A stretch of 7,895 nucleotides of DNA. Origin: an uncultured Lachnospira sp. GTDB taxonomy: Bacteria > Bacillota > Clostridia > Lachnospirales > Lachnospiraceae. A program made the translations under genes and the position numbers. The DNA is taken from contig CAAHEK010000054.1 of assembly GCA_900772425.1 (NCBI GenBank), forward strand, positions 1 to 7,895, read 5' to 3'. Positions within the stretch are counted from its first letter, which is position 1, and every line of letters begins with the position of its first letter. Of this stretch, positions 1-6,700 are shown in pieces. Below the pieces are notes generated by a model. That model did not search any database, was not told where the DNA came from, and saw only the letters and a list, made by a program, of their open reading frames with translations.

Positions 1-563
1 GACAGGCTATACGCTGTAGAACCTGTTGCTGTAGATATTATTACACCATCAGCACTAAAAGTATTAAGAAATGTTCCGTTAACATATATTGCAAAATCAA
101 TAATTCTTAAAGTTCCGCATCTGTTAACAACAACATCATTAAGTGCCGTATCTTCATATATAAGTTCATCGCCTCTGTATACATGGCCTTCAAGCATCAT
201 TCTGCTGTCAATCTCATAAGAATCAGAAATAACTTTATCCAATGTATCAAATACGTTGTTCATATCTGTATCAGTCAGATACCCCAGTGTACCAATATTA
301 ACTCCTAATAACGGAATATTTCTTCTGTTAAGATCCCTTGCTGCCTGTATAAGAGTTCCATCACCACCAAGAACGATTATACATTCAACATCTTCAGGTA
401 TCATATCTGCATTGGTATATCTTTGTTTCTTGTCAGTCTGCCCTGAATTATTCTCATAATAACCGCACTTAAGTCCTTTACTTAAAAGATAATCATATAT
501 CTTTCTTGTATATAATCTCTGTGGGTCTTTAGTCTGATTAGTAACAATATAAAATGATTTCAT
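1..563 (-). CDS. nadK: NAD kinase, 3' end cut by window edge
   Basis: ATP-dependent NAD kinase, which makes NADP from NAD in the cytoplasm. Only the first 187 codons are present; bases 1-2 begin the next codon. Family members are usually about 270-290 residues, so about two thirds is visible. The nucleotide-binding motif GGDGT is at residues 66-70 after a hydrophobic strand (CIIVL). NDVVV at 142-146 matches the family's NE/D motif, and ADGVIISTATGSTAYS at 171-186 is the family's signature glycine/threonine-rich segment. I chose the ATG at 561-563 because GGGGA (569-573) lies 5 bases upstream. An in-frame ATG four codons earlier (573-575) has no Shine-Dalgarno. The gene follows tlyA on the same strand, as in many Clostridia, where argR and recN usually come next. 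A good promoter in the gap suggests it can be transcribed separately. The family assignment is firm. Confidence 0.95.
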   Translation of the reverse strand, partial: MKSFYIVTNQTKDPQRLYTRKIYDYLLSKGLKCGYYENNSGQTDKKQRYTNADMIPEDVECIIVLGGDGTLIQAARDLNRRNIPLLGVNIGTLGYLTDTDMNNVFDTLDKVISDSYEIDSRMMLEGHVYRGDELIYEDTALNDVVVNRCGTLRIIDFAIYVNGTFLNTFSADGVIISTATGSTAYSL

Positions 564-593
564 AACATTCCCCATTAAATACAAAATAATATC

Positions 594-607
594 ATATAAG
601 CTTATAT
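594..607. repeat. 14-bp perfect palindrome in the nadK leader
   Basis: ATATAAGCTTATAT is perfectly self-complementary and centred between 600 and 601. It lies about 31-44 bases downstream of the predicted nadK start point and about 30 bases before the ATG. As RNA it would form only a weak five-pair A-U stem, so if it is functional a protein-binding site on DNA is more likely. It does not look like the ArgR or Rex operator patterns I know. Confidence 0.3.
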
Positions 608-628
608 AAATGTATATAGGATATTTTA

Positions 629-652
629 TATATAATATAAATTTATTATATA
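629..652. repeat. Inverted repeat overlapping the nadK -10 box
   Basis: Two perfect 8-base arms, TATATAAT (629-636) and ATTATATA (645-652), are separated by 8 bases. The right arm contains the predicted -10 box of the nadK promoter. This layout could be an operator, but the arms are pure A/T in a very AT-rich gap, so chance is a real alternative. Confidence 0.3.
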
Positions 653-673
653 CTAAAAATATTCCATATGCAA
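645..673 (-). promoter_or_regulatory. Predicted sigma-A promoter for nadK
   Basis: On the minus strand, TTGCAT (668-673) is followed by a 17-base spacer and a perfect TATAAT (645-650). Initiation would fall near 638, giving a leader of about 75 bases before the nadK ATG. The gap is extremely AT-rich, so a chance TATAAT is not rare. The correct spacing with a 4/6 -35 match and the position just ahead of a gene raise the likelihood. This is inference from sequence only. Confidence 0.6.
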
Positions 674-728
674 GTTTTTAAAATTCATTTAATAATATTT
701 TTATATTTATGCTTAACAGCATCTTGTT

Positions 729-1538
729 CTATAAAGTGTTATGTGCCTCTTCCACTACATTTTCAATAGAAAATGGAAGCTGCATTCCGGCTGTATGATT
801 AAGATTCTTCTTAATATGTACAAGATATTCAATATTCCCCTCCGGTCCTTTTACCGGTGAAAAATCAAGATTCAGAATATCAAAGCCTATCGAATCAGCA
901 TATTTAATAACCTTTTCAATAACCTCAATGTGAACAGCTTTATCTCTTACAACACCATGTTTTCCTACCTTTTCTCTTCCCGCTTCAAATTGTGGTTTGA
1001 TAAGGCAGACCATCTGTCCGTCATCTGTCAGAAGATTGTAAGCAGGTGTCAGAACCATTGTTAAAGATATAAAAGAAACATCAACGCTTGCAAATTCAAT
1101 CTTATCATCCACCATATCAGGTGTCACATATCGTATGTTGGTCTTCTCCATACACACAACTCTTTCGTCATTTCTTAATTTCCATGCAAGCTGTCCATGT
1201 CCTACATCAACCGCATAAACCTTTCTTGCTTTATTCTGAAGCATGCAGTCTGTAAATCCTCCCGTTGATGAACCTATATCCATGCATACTTTTTCCTCTA
1301 AAGATACATCAAAGTTTGCCATAGCCTTCTCTAACTTAAGTCCTCCACGGCTTACATATTTCAATGTATTTCCTCTTACTTCCACATTAACCTCTAATGG
1401 AAATGTAGAACCCGCTTTATCTTCCTTTTGTCCATCAACATATACGCATCCAGACATAATTATAGCTTTTGCTTTTTCTCTGGATTCAGCCAGTCCTCTG
1501 TTTACCAGCATTACATCCAATCTTTCTTTATTACTCAT
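729..1538 (-). CDS. tlyA: TlyA-family rRNA 2'-O-methyltransferase
   Basis: 269-residue S4-domain plus FtsJ-like methyltransferase; the family is also annotated as hemolysin A. Known TlyA enzymes use S-adenosylmethionine to methylate ribose 2'-OH groups in 16S and/or 23S rRNA. The RNA-binding S4 domain covers roughly residues 5-60 (RLDVMLVNRGLAESREKAK). The SAM-binding loop is DIGSSTGGFTD at 87-97. The K-D-K-E catalytic tetrad known for FtsJ/TlyA appears intact as K68 (SRGGLK), D153 (VDVSFISL), K181 (KPQFEAG) and E237 (GPEGNIEYL). About 25 residues after the conserved core look unconserved. The ATG overlaps the dxs stop as ATGA, with AGGGAG five bases upstream, so translation is probably coupled to dxs. 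Which rRNA residue is modified cannot be read from the sequence. The hemolysin name reflects history, not a demonstrated activity here. Confidence 0.95.
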   Translation of the reverse strand: MSNKERLDVMLVNRGLAESREKAKAIIMSGCVYVDGQKEDKAGSTFPLEVNVEVRGNTLKYVSRGGLKLEKAMANFDVSLEEKVCMDIGSSTGGFTDCMLQNKARKVYAVDVGHGQLAWKLRNDERVVCMEKTNIRYVTPDMVDDKIEFASVDVSFISLTMVLTPAYNLLTDDGQMVCLIKPQFEAGREKVGKHGVVRDKAVHIEVIEKVIKYADSIGFDILNLDFSPVKGPEGNIEYLVHIKKNLNHTAGMQLPFSIENVVEEAHNTL

Positions 1539-3397
1539 ATATTCTCCCTTACAGTAATAATTCTTTCAAATACTGTATCAGTATCAATTCCTGCTTCGCA
1601 TTTTAATATATCCACACTACCATGTTCAATATAATCATCAGGCAATGCTATATTAAGCAATCTGTTATCAAGCTTCTTTTCTTCCATAAACTGGCTTACT
1701 GCTTCTCCAAAGCCGCCTGTAATAACATTTTCCTCAAGTGTAACAACAAGCTTATGATTCTGACAGACCTTTATAACCATCCCTTCATCTATAGGTTTTA
1801 CAAATCTTACATTGACAAGTGTTGCATTATAGCCTTTTTCTTTTAGTTTCTCCCTGACTTTTGCTGCTGTCGTAACCATATTACCTACCGCAAGCAATGC
1901 AATATCATCTTCCTTGTAAAGATACTCTGAACGTCCATAAACTATAGGCTCATCAAACTCCTCAAAATCTGTAACAGCTTTGCCTCTTGGATATCTTATA
2001 CCAATAGGTCCGTTATATTCTTCAAGTGCAAAATGCAACGCCTGTTTCAGCTCTTTTCCATTCTTTGGAGCAAATAACGTCATATTAGGTATTGAAGTAA
2101 GAAATGACATATCAAAAATACCCTGATGTGTCTCACCGTCACTACCGACAAGGCCAGCCCTGTCTATTGCAAACACTACATGAAGCTGCTGTATGCACAC
2201 ATCATGTAAAATCTGGTCATACGCCCTTTGCAAAAATGATGAATACACGGCAAATACCGGTTTCAACCCACCTGCCGCCATTCCGGCTGAAAATGTAACA
2301 GCATGCGCCTCTGCTATTCCGACATCAAAAAATCTGTCCGGGAACCACTTTGAAAATTTTGCAAGTCCTGTTCCGTCAGGCATAGCCGCTGTAACCGCTG
2401 TTATCTTATTATCTTTCTTTGCAAGGGAACATATTGCCTCTGAAAATACATCTGAATAAGTTGCTGCTGACTTATTAATTTCTTTACCTGTTGCAATATC
2501 AAAAGGACCTATTCCGTGGAATTTGCTTGGATTTCTCTCAGCCGGCTTATAGCCATGTCCTTTCTGCGTTACAACATGCACTAAAACTGCATGATCCATT
2601 CTTTTTGCTATATTAAATATTTTAATAAGCTTTTCCGTATCATGTCCGTCTACAGGTCCAAGATATGAAATTCCCATGGTTTCAAATATCTGATTAGGTA
2701 CTATAAACTGCTTTATATTTGACTTAGTCTTTTTTATTTTATCTACAATGTACTGTCCGTTTGGAAATTTATATAATGTATTGGCAATGCCCTCTTTCAA
2801 ATCATAATATGAGTCAGATGACCTGATATCACTAAGCATCTTAGAAACTCCGCCAACATTTTTTGATATGGACATAGTATTATCGTTCAATACAATAATA
2901 AAATTACTCTTAACCTGTGAGGCATTATTTAAAGCTTCGTATGCCATTCCGCCTGTAAGAGCACCATCTCCTATAACTGAAATCACATTGTAATGTTCGT
3001 TACTGATATCTCTTGCAGCAACATAGCCAAGGCCTGCCGATATTGAGGTTGAACTGTGTCCCGTGTCAAATGCATCATAATTGCTCTCATTACGTTTTGG
3101 GAAACCACTCATTCCGCCAAATTTTCTTAATCCGTCAAACTGATTTTTTCTTCCTGTTAAAATCTTATGTGTATATGACTGATGTCCTACATCCCAGATA
3201 AGTTTATCACTTGGAAGGTTAAACACGATATGAAGGGCCATCGTCAGCTCCACAACGCCAAGATTAGATGCAAGATGTCCTCCTGTAACACTTATTTTTT
3301 CAAGAAGAAACTGTCTGATTTCATCTGCAAGTTGTTCATATTCAATTGGAGATAATTTTTTTATATCATTGGGTTTATTAATCTTTTCAAGTATCAT
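1535..3397 (-). CDS. dxs: 1-deoxy-D-xylulose-5-phosphate synthase
   Basis: 620 residues, the usual length for Dxs. It is the thiamine-diphosphate enzyme that condenses pyruvate with glyceraldehyde 3-phosphate, the first step of the MEP isoprenoid pathway. Visible motifs are the N-terminal GGHLASNLGVVELT (39-52, conserved His41), GHQSYTHKILTGR (71-83), the metal/ThDP motif GDGALTGG (143-150) with NDN at 171-173, the catalytic Glu in GIAEAHAV (E363), and DRAGLVGSDGETHQG (412-426) in the pyrimidine-binding domain. The C-terminal transketolase-like domain follows to about 615. No key residue appears missing. The ATG at 3395-3397 has GGAG (3403-3406) five bases upstream. The gene sits 35 bp after ispA and overlaps tlyA by 4 bp. 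The pairing with ispA places an early and a late step of isoprenoid synthesis in one transcript. Confidence 0.98.
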   Translation of the reverse strand: MILEKINKPNDIKKLSPIEYEQLADEIRQFLLEKISVTGGHLASNLGVVELTMALHIVFNLPSDKLIWDVGHQSYTHKILTGRKNQFDGLRKFGGMSGFPKRNESNYDAFDTGHSSTSISAGLGYVAARDISNEHYNVISVIGDGALTGGMAYEALNNASQVKSNFIIVLNDNTMSISKNVGGVSKMLSDIRSSDSYYDLKEGIANTLYKFPNGQYIVDKIKKTKSNIKQFIVPNQIFETMGISYLGPVDGHDTEKLIKIFNIAKRMDHAVLVHVVTQKGHGYKPAERNPSKFHGIGPFDIATGKEINKSAATYSDVFSEAICSLAKKDNKITAVTAAMPDGTGLAKFSKWFPDRFFDVGIAEAHAVTFSAGMAAGGLKPVFAVYSSFLQRAYDQILHDVCIQQLHVVFAIDRAGLVGSDGETHQGIFDMSFLTSIPNMTLFAPKNGKELKQALHFALEEYNGPIGIRYPRGKAVTDFEEFDEPIVYGRSEYLYKEDDIALLAVGNMVTTAAKVREKLKEKGYNATLVNVRFVKPIDEGMVIKVCQNHKLVVTLEENVITGGFGEAVSQFMEEKKLDNRLLNIALPDDYIEHGSVDILKCEAGIDTDTVFERIITVRENI

Positions 3398-3406
3398 AAC
3401 GACTCC

Positions 3407-3418
3407 ATTTCCGGAAAT
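3407..3418. repeat. 12-bp palindrome next to the dxs ribosome-binding site
   Basis: ATTTCCGGAAAT is perfectly self-complementary and lies in the 35-bp ispA-dxs gap, directly abutting the dxs Shine-Dalgarno GGAG (3403-3406). As RNA it gives only a four-pair stem with a CCGG loop, too weak to hide the site convincingly. It may be chance. Confidence 0.3.
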
Positions 3419-3432
3419 ACATAAGCAAATAA

Positions 3433-4326
3433 TTACTTATTTCTATGTATCAGCTTTTCCATAAGTGCAACAAGAAATTCATTATCACCGATTTCTTCTA
3501 CAAGTGAAATTGCCTGATTAGACATTTCTGCAACATCTTTTTGGGCTTTATCCATGCCATATAAGCTTACATAGGTAGTTTTATTATTTTTCTCATCACT
3601 GAATACAGGCTTTCCTAAGACCTCCTGTGTACTTGTTACATCAAGTATATCATCCTTAATCTGAAATGCAAATCCTGTTAAATATCCAATTTTTTCAAGC
3701 TTCTTTATTGTTTCTTCATCTTTTCCAGCAAGATAACCGCCTGCCATAAATGCTGCTTCCAATAAAGCACCCGTCTTTAATCTGAATATAAAATCAAGCT
3801 GCCGAGGCTCAACCTTCTTATCCGTCATATACACATCTAATGACTGACCTCCGACCATTCCGTAAATGCCGGCTTTATGTGCTATAACATTTGCAGCTTT
3901 AATTTTATCAGCCACATCAATGTCCGATTTATTCAAAGCATCAAAAATAATTTCATAAGCTCTGTTTAAAAGTCCATCTCCTGCCAGTATTCCAAAATCT
4001 TCGCCAAACTTTTTATGTGTAGTAAGCATACCTCTTCTGTAATCATCATTATCCATTGCAGGAAGATCATCATGAACCAGAGAATATGTGTGTATAAATT
4101 CAAGTGCTGCCATAAAAGGATATACACTCTCATAATCACTACCACCACAAAGCTTGTATGTCTCAATCATTATCATAGGTCTGATTCTTTTTCCACCGGC
4201 ATCAACACTATAATTCATAGCTTCTGTAACATTACTCCACATTCCTTTTTCGTCTACATAATATTCTTTAAGAAGTTCGTTAATAAAATCTACTTTTTCT
4301 TTTAAATTATCATCAAAATTCTTCAT
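3433..4326 (-). CDS. ispA: Polyprenyl (probably farnesyl) diphosphate synthase
   Basis: Head-to-tail trans-prenyltransferase that extends dimethylallyl and geranyl diphosphate with isopentenyl diphosphate. With the start used here it has 297 residues, normal for bacterial IspA. It shows GGKRIRP (44-50), the first aspartate-rich motif DDLPAMD (86-92), GGQSLDV (159-165), KTG (184-186), and the second aspartate-rich motif KDDILD (224-229). Tyr-Ser at five and four residues before the first motif (HTYSLVHDD) matches E. coli IspA, favouring a short C15 product; a C20 product is not excluded. The frame is open upstream to a TTG at 4362, but the ATG at 4324-4326 has AGGA eight bases upstream and gives the usual N-terminus. 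It overlaps the end of xseB by 14 bp in another frame, so translation is probably coupled. dxs follows 35 bp downstream. Confidence 0.95.
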   Translation of the reverse strand: MKNFDDNLKEKVDFINELLKEYYVDEKGMWSNVTEAMNYSVDAGGKRIRPMIMIETYKLCGGSDYESVYPFMAALEFIHTYSLVHDDLPAMDNDDYRRGMLTTHKKFGEDFGILAGDGLLNRAYEIIFDALNKSDIDVADKIKAANVIAHKAGIYGMVGGQSLDVYMTDKKVEPRQLDFIFRLKTGALLEAAFMAGGYLAGKDEETIKKLEKIGYLTGFAFQIKDDILDVTSTQEVLGKPVFSDEKNNKTTYVSLYGMDKAQKDVAEMSNQAISLVEEIGDNEFLVALMEKLIHRNK

Positions 4327-4531
4327 CTGTCTCTTCCTGCTCTCCGTCTGAATTAACAACAATTATCTGTTTTTCAACCTTATCCAGCTGTTTATTACAA
4401 TTACCGACAAGCTTTACGCCTTCTTTATACAGCTTAAAAGATTCATCTAACGAAATATTGCCATTTTCCATCATTCCGATGATTTCTTCAAGCTTGTCAA
4501 ACGACTGTTCCAAAGTTAAATTTTTTGCCAT
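4313..4531 (-). CDS. xseB: Exodeoxyribonuclease VII small subunit
   Basis: 72 residues, within the usual size of XseB. Several copies assemble with one XseA to form exonuclease VII, a cytoplasmic nuclease that degrades single-stranded DNA into oligonucleotides from both ends. The family pattern is plain: LTLEQSFDKLEEIIGMMENG (5-24), then LDESFKLYKEGVKLV (28-42), a helical hairpin, with an acidic tail ending in EEF. The frame is open upstream to a TTG at 4555, but that codon lies inside xseA and has no Shine-Dalgarno. The ATG at 4529-4531 has AGAGGA (4537-4542) five bases away and yields the standard MAKNLT-like start. The gene begins 10 bp after the xseA stop and its last 14 bp overlap ispA, consistent with co-translation with its partner subunit. 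Confidence 0.93.
   Translation of the reverse strand: MAKNLTLEQSFDKLEEIIGMMENGNISLDESFKLYKEGVKLVGNCNKQLDKVEKQIIVVNSDGEQEETDEEF
4333..4338 (-). promoter_or_regulatory. Ribosome-binding site deciding the ispA start
   Basis: AGGAAG on the minus strand, inside the 3' end of xseB; its AGGA core (4335-4338) is eight bases before the ATG at 4324-4326. It favours that ATG over the in-frame TTG 12 codons earlier. Confidence 0.6.
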
Positions 4532-4536
4532 AATAA

Positions 4537-4542
4537 TCCTCT
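4537..4542 (-). promoter_or_regulatory. Ribosome-binding site deciding the xseB start
   Basis: AGAGGA on the minus strand, touching the last base of the xseA stop codon and five bases before the xseB ATG at 4529-4531. The alternative upstream TTG has no such site. Confidence 0.75.
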
Positions 4543-5750
4543 CATATAAGTTCAAATTTATCTGCTTTTTCTACTCTAGATGAAACAATTCCATCTTTTA
4601 CATATGTTTTAATAATATCATTTTCTACAACATCTTTAATAGATGAAATATTCTTTCCTTCTGCATTTTCTGTGTAAGAATATCCTTGTCCCAGTCTGTT
4701 GACAGGACTTACACCTTCAAGTCTTGATGCAAACAGTGAAAGGTTATTTTTATATTTAGTCAGCTTATTCTTCATAAGATTATCCAACTTATCAAGATAC
4801 TGCGCTGCAATTTGTCTTTTTTCATTCACCTGATTAACCGGATTTAAATATTTTATACGAAGCTCATAGTTATTAACCAGCTGCCTGTACCTTTCTACTT
4901 CTCTCGTAAATATATTATTAATTCTGTAATTATACTGCTCAATTACATTTACAACAACACTTATATCGCATACTGCAAGCTCCGCAGCCGCTGATGGCGT
5001 TGAAGCTCTCATATCAGCAACAAAATCAGCAATTGTAAAATCAGTCTCATGTCCCACGGCAGATATTATAGGTGTCTTTGCAGCAAATATTGCCTCTGCA
5101 ACAATCTCTTCGTTAAAAGCCCATAAATCCTCTATTGAGCCGCCGCCTCTTCCTACTATTATTACATCAAGCCCCAGCTCATCTAACTTCTGTATTCCAT
5201 CAACTATACTATATTTTGCATTTTCCCCCTGCACCAGTGCGGGATATAAATATATTGATATATAAGGATTACGTCTCTTTGATATCGTTATAATATCATG
5301 TACGGCAGCTCCTGTTTTGGCGGTTATAACTCCAATTTTCTTAGCATACCTTGGTATTGGTCTTTTATAATCTTTTGAGAAATATCCCATTTCTTCAAAA
5401 TATTTTTTAAGCTGCTCGTATTTTTTATGAAGGTCTCCTTCACCATTCATCTTTATCTTTGAAGCATATAACTGATATTTACCGTCTCTTTCATATACAT
5501 CAATTCTTCCTTCAATTTCCACCTGCATTCCGTTTTGCAGGGCAAAATCAAGCTTTGCCGCATTAGAGGCAAACATCACAATAGATAATGTGCCGCTCTC
5601 ATCCTTTAATGTAAAATAAATATGACCGGAGGTATGATACTTACAGTTAGATATCTCCCCCTTAACAAAAACATGGTTCAGAACAAAATCCTGTCTGAAC
5701 ATATTCTTAATATAGGAATTAATCTGTGTAACAGTATATACTCCAGCCAT
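4542..5750 (-). CDS. xseA: Exodeoxyribonuclease VII large subunit
   Basis: 402 residues with the chosen start, typical for XseA, the catalytic subunit of exonuclease VII. An N-terminal OB fold covers about residues 4-100 (YTVTQINSYIK, then VKGEISNCKYHTSGHIYFTL). The catalytic domain begins near 130 (PRYAKKIGVITAKTGAA) and carries GRGGGSIEDLWAFNEE (201-216), AVGHETDFTIADFVADMRAS (231-250) and the following TPSAAAE. After about residue 265 comes a long helical, probably coiled-coil region, the known small-subunit-binding part of the family. The frame is open to a TTG at 5771, but GAGGAA (5754-5759) fits the ATG at 5748-5750, and that start gives the family N-terminus. A small hairpin (arms 5766-5770 and 5777-5781) covers the TTG region. 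nusB ends 35 bp upstream; xseB begins 10 bp downstream. Confidence 0.96.
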   Translation of the reverse strand: MAGVYTVTQINSYIKNMFRQDFVLNHVFVKGEISNCKYHTSGHIYFTLKDESGTLSIVMFASNAAKLDFALQNGMQVEIEGRIDVYERDGKYQLYASKIKMNGEGDLHKKYEQLKKYFEEMGYFSKDYKRPIPRYAKKIGVITAKTGAAVHDIITISKRRNPYISIYLYPALVQGENAKYSIVDGIQKLDELGLDVIIVGRGGGSIEDLWAFNEEIVAEAIFAAKTPIISAVGHETDFTIADFVADMRASTPSAAAELAVCDISVVVNVIEQYNYRINNIFTREVERYRQLVNNYELRIKYLNPVNQVNEKRQIAAQYLDKLDNLMKNKLTKYKNNLSLFASRLEGVSPVNRLGQGYSYTENAEGKNISSIKDVVENDIIKTYVKDGIVSSRVEKADKFELI

Positions 5751-5753
5751 ATA

Positions 5754-5759
5754 TTCCTC
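5754..5759 (-). promoter_or_regulatory. Ribosome-binding site deciding the xseA start
   Basis: GAGGAA on the minus strand, three bases before the ATG at 5748-5750. The spacing is short, but the only competing site (AGGA at 5775-5778) is too close to the upstream TTG at 5769-5771. Confidence 0.6.
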
Positions 5760-5785
5760 GCTTCTATGCAATTTCCTGCATTAAA

Positions 5786-6190
5786 TTAATTTTTAATAAG
5801 TTTTGCAAGCACACCATTAACAAATGAATATGCATTATCAGCACCATATTTCTTTGCCAGTTCAACAGCTTCATCAATAGCAACATTTACAGGAATGTCA
5901 TCATCATAAAGCATTTCATAAACAGCAAGTCTTAATATTGAAAGTTCTGCTTTACCAATTCTTGAAATCGGCCATCCGTCTGATACAGCGTTAATCTTCT
6001 CATCTATATCCGGGATTAATGCAATTATACTCTCCACCTTCTCCTGAATATACTGTAAATCCTGTTCTGATGTATTATCAGGAAGTTCAGCAAAATATAA
6101 TCTTATCTGTTCATCAAATTCACTGTTATCGTGGAACATATATCTGAAAAGAAGTTTAAAAATATGTTCTCTTATAGTTGTTCTAGTCAT
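5786..6190 (-). CDS. nusB: Transcription antitermination protein NusB
   Basis: 134 residues with the chosen start, a normal NusB length. NusB pairs with NusE (ribosomal protein S10) on boxA RNA and helps RNA polymerase read through rRNA operons. The all-helical fold is recognisable from REHIFKLLFRYMF (7-19) and from the C-terminal signature: WPISRIGKAELSILRLAVYE (73-92), then IPVNVAIDEAVELAKKYG (99-116) and FVNGVLAKL (123-131). The frame stays open to an ATG at 6268, but those 26 extra codons run through the hairpin at 6232-6265 and resemble no NusB. The ATG at 6188-6190 has AAAGGA five bases upstream. A 91-bp gap holding the hairpin separates it from the Asp23 gene, and xseA follows after 35 bp. 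Attenuation ahead of an antitermination factor is an attractive but unproven idea. Confidence 0.95.
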   Translation of the reverse strand: MTRTTIREHIFKLLFRYMFHDNSEFDEQIRLYFAELPDNTSEQDLQYIQEKVESIIALIPDIDEKINAVSDGWPISRIGKAELSILRLAVYEMLYDDDIPVNVAIDEAVELAKKYGADNAYSFVNGVLAKLIKN

Positions 6191-6195
6191 CAAAG

Positions 6196-6201
6196 TCCTT
6201 T
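6196..6201 (-). promoter_or_regulatory. Ribosome-binding site deciding the nusB start
   Basis: AAAGGA on the minus strand, five bases before the ATG at 6188-6190. It supports the 134-residue protein over the 160-residue reading that begins upstream of the hairpin. Confidence 0.75.
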
Positions 6202-6231
6202 CCGTCGCAATAATATAACAAACGACCTTTA

Positions 6232-6265
6232 CCGAAATAAAACTGCCACATAAATGTGACAGTTT
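6232..6265 (-). terminator. Terminator-like hairpin (possible attenuator) before nusB
   Basis: In the minus-strand transcript, AAACTGTCACA (6265-6255) and TGTGGCAGTTT (6250-6240) form an 11-pair stem with one G-U wobble and a four-base loop. The right arm runs into TTTTATTT, a U-rich tail with one interruption, then CGG. It begins 16 bases past the Asp23 stop and ends about 41 bases before the nusB ATG. The structure has the form of a rho-independent terminator. Essential genes lie downstream and I see no strong promoter after it, so partial termination or attenuation is more likely than a full stop. It could also be an RNA-processing or stabilising stem. Confidence 0.6.
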
Positions 6266-6281
6266 CACCGTTTCACATAAA

Positions 6282-6668
6282 TTAATTTTCGATATTCACA
6301 CCTGCTATTTTGATGTTAACCTCTGAAACTTCAAGTCCTGTCATTGTTTCAATTGCAGATTTAACCTTTTCCTGCACCTTCTTGGAAACAGCAGGTATCT
6401 CGCTGCCATATTTGATATTAAGTGCAAGATCTACAGCAACGCTTTCTTCGCCTACGTTAATCTTAACACCTTTAGAAAGATTCTTCATACCAAGCTTGCT
6501 GACAAGTTCATTAGTTATGTTGCCGGCCATACTCTCTACACCTTCAACCTCTGTAGCTGCCAATCCGGCTATAATAGCAACAACTTCGTCTGCAACTCTT
6601 ACTTCTCCGATATTAACATTCTCGTGTATTGTATATGAATTGCCTCTATCTTCAAATTCTTTAGTCAT
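6282..6668 (-). CDS. Asp23/Gls24 family envelope stress protein (YqhY-like)
   Basis: 128-residue member of the Asp23/Gls24 (DUF322) family, corresponding in position to B. subtilis yqhY. The family pattern is complete: VRVADEVVAIIAGLAATEVE (23-42) followed by GVESM, KGVKINVGEESVAVDL (66-81), KYGSEIPAVSKKVQEKVK (86-103), and MTGLEVSEVNIKIAGV (109-124). There is no signal peptide or membrane segment, so it is cytoplasmic or peripherally membrane-associated. The exact biochemical role of the family is unsettled; YqhY has been linked to acetyl-CoA carboxylase in Firmicutes where it sits beside accBC. Those genes are absent here, and the neighbours are spoIIIAH and nusB. The ATG at 6666-6668 has a perfect AGGAGG (6675-6680) six bases upstream, so high expression is likely. 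A promoter at 6701-6729 would make this the first gene of the vegetative transcript. Confidence 0.93.
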   Translation of the reverse strand: MTKEFEDRGNSYTIHENVNIGEVRVADEVVAIIAGLAATEVEGVESMAGNITNELVSKLGMKNLSKGVKINVGEESVAVDLALNIKYGSEIPAVSKKVQEKVKSAIETMTGLEVSEVNIKIAGVNIEN

Positions 6669-6700
6669 ATTAACCCTCCTATTATCTTCCGATATATCAC

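Noticed and set aside
256..459. Short plus-strand open frame opposite nadK
   Set aside because: The minus strand here encodes the NAD kinase GGDGT motif and flanking conserved sequence; the plus frame has no ribosome-binding site or recognisable product.
709..722. Small hairpin after tlyA (ATGCT, GTTA loop, AGCAT) as a terminator
   Set aside because: The stem has only five pairs, and the minus-strand sequence after it is A-rich with no U-tract. Read-through from tlyA into nadK remains possible.
3398..3432. A thiamine-pyrophosphate riboswitch controlling the ThDP enzyme gene dxs
   Set aside because: The ispA-dxs gap is only 35 bp, far too short for the aptamer, and no conserved core is visible.
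1243..4305. Several plus-strand frames of 62-104 codons opposite tlyA, dxs and ispA, and a 66-codon minus-strand frame inside ispA
   Set aside because: All lie fully or almost fully over strongly conserved coding sequence in another frame, lack good ribosome-binding sites, and show no family resemblance.
6191..6231. A separate promoter for nusB downstream of the hairpin
   Set aside because: A TATATT at suitable distance exists, but the hexamer 17 bases upstream (TTATTT) is a poor -35 match.
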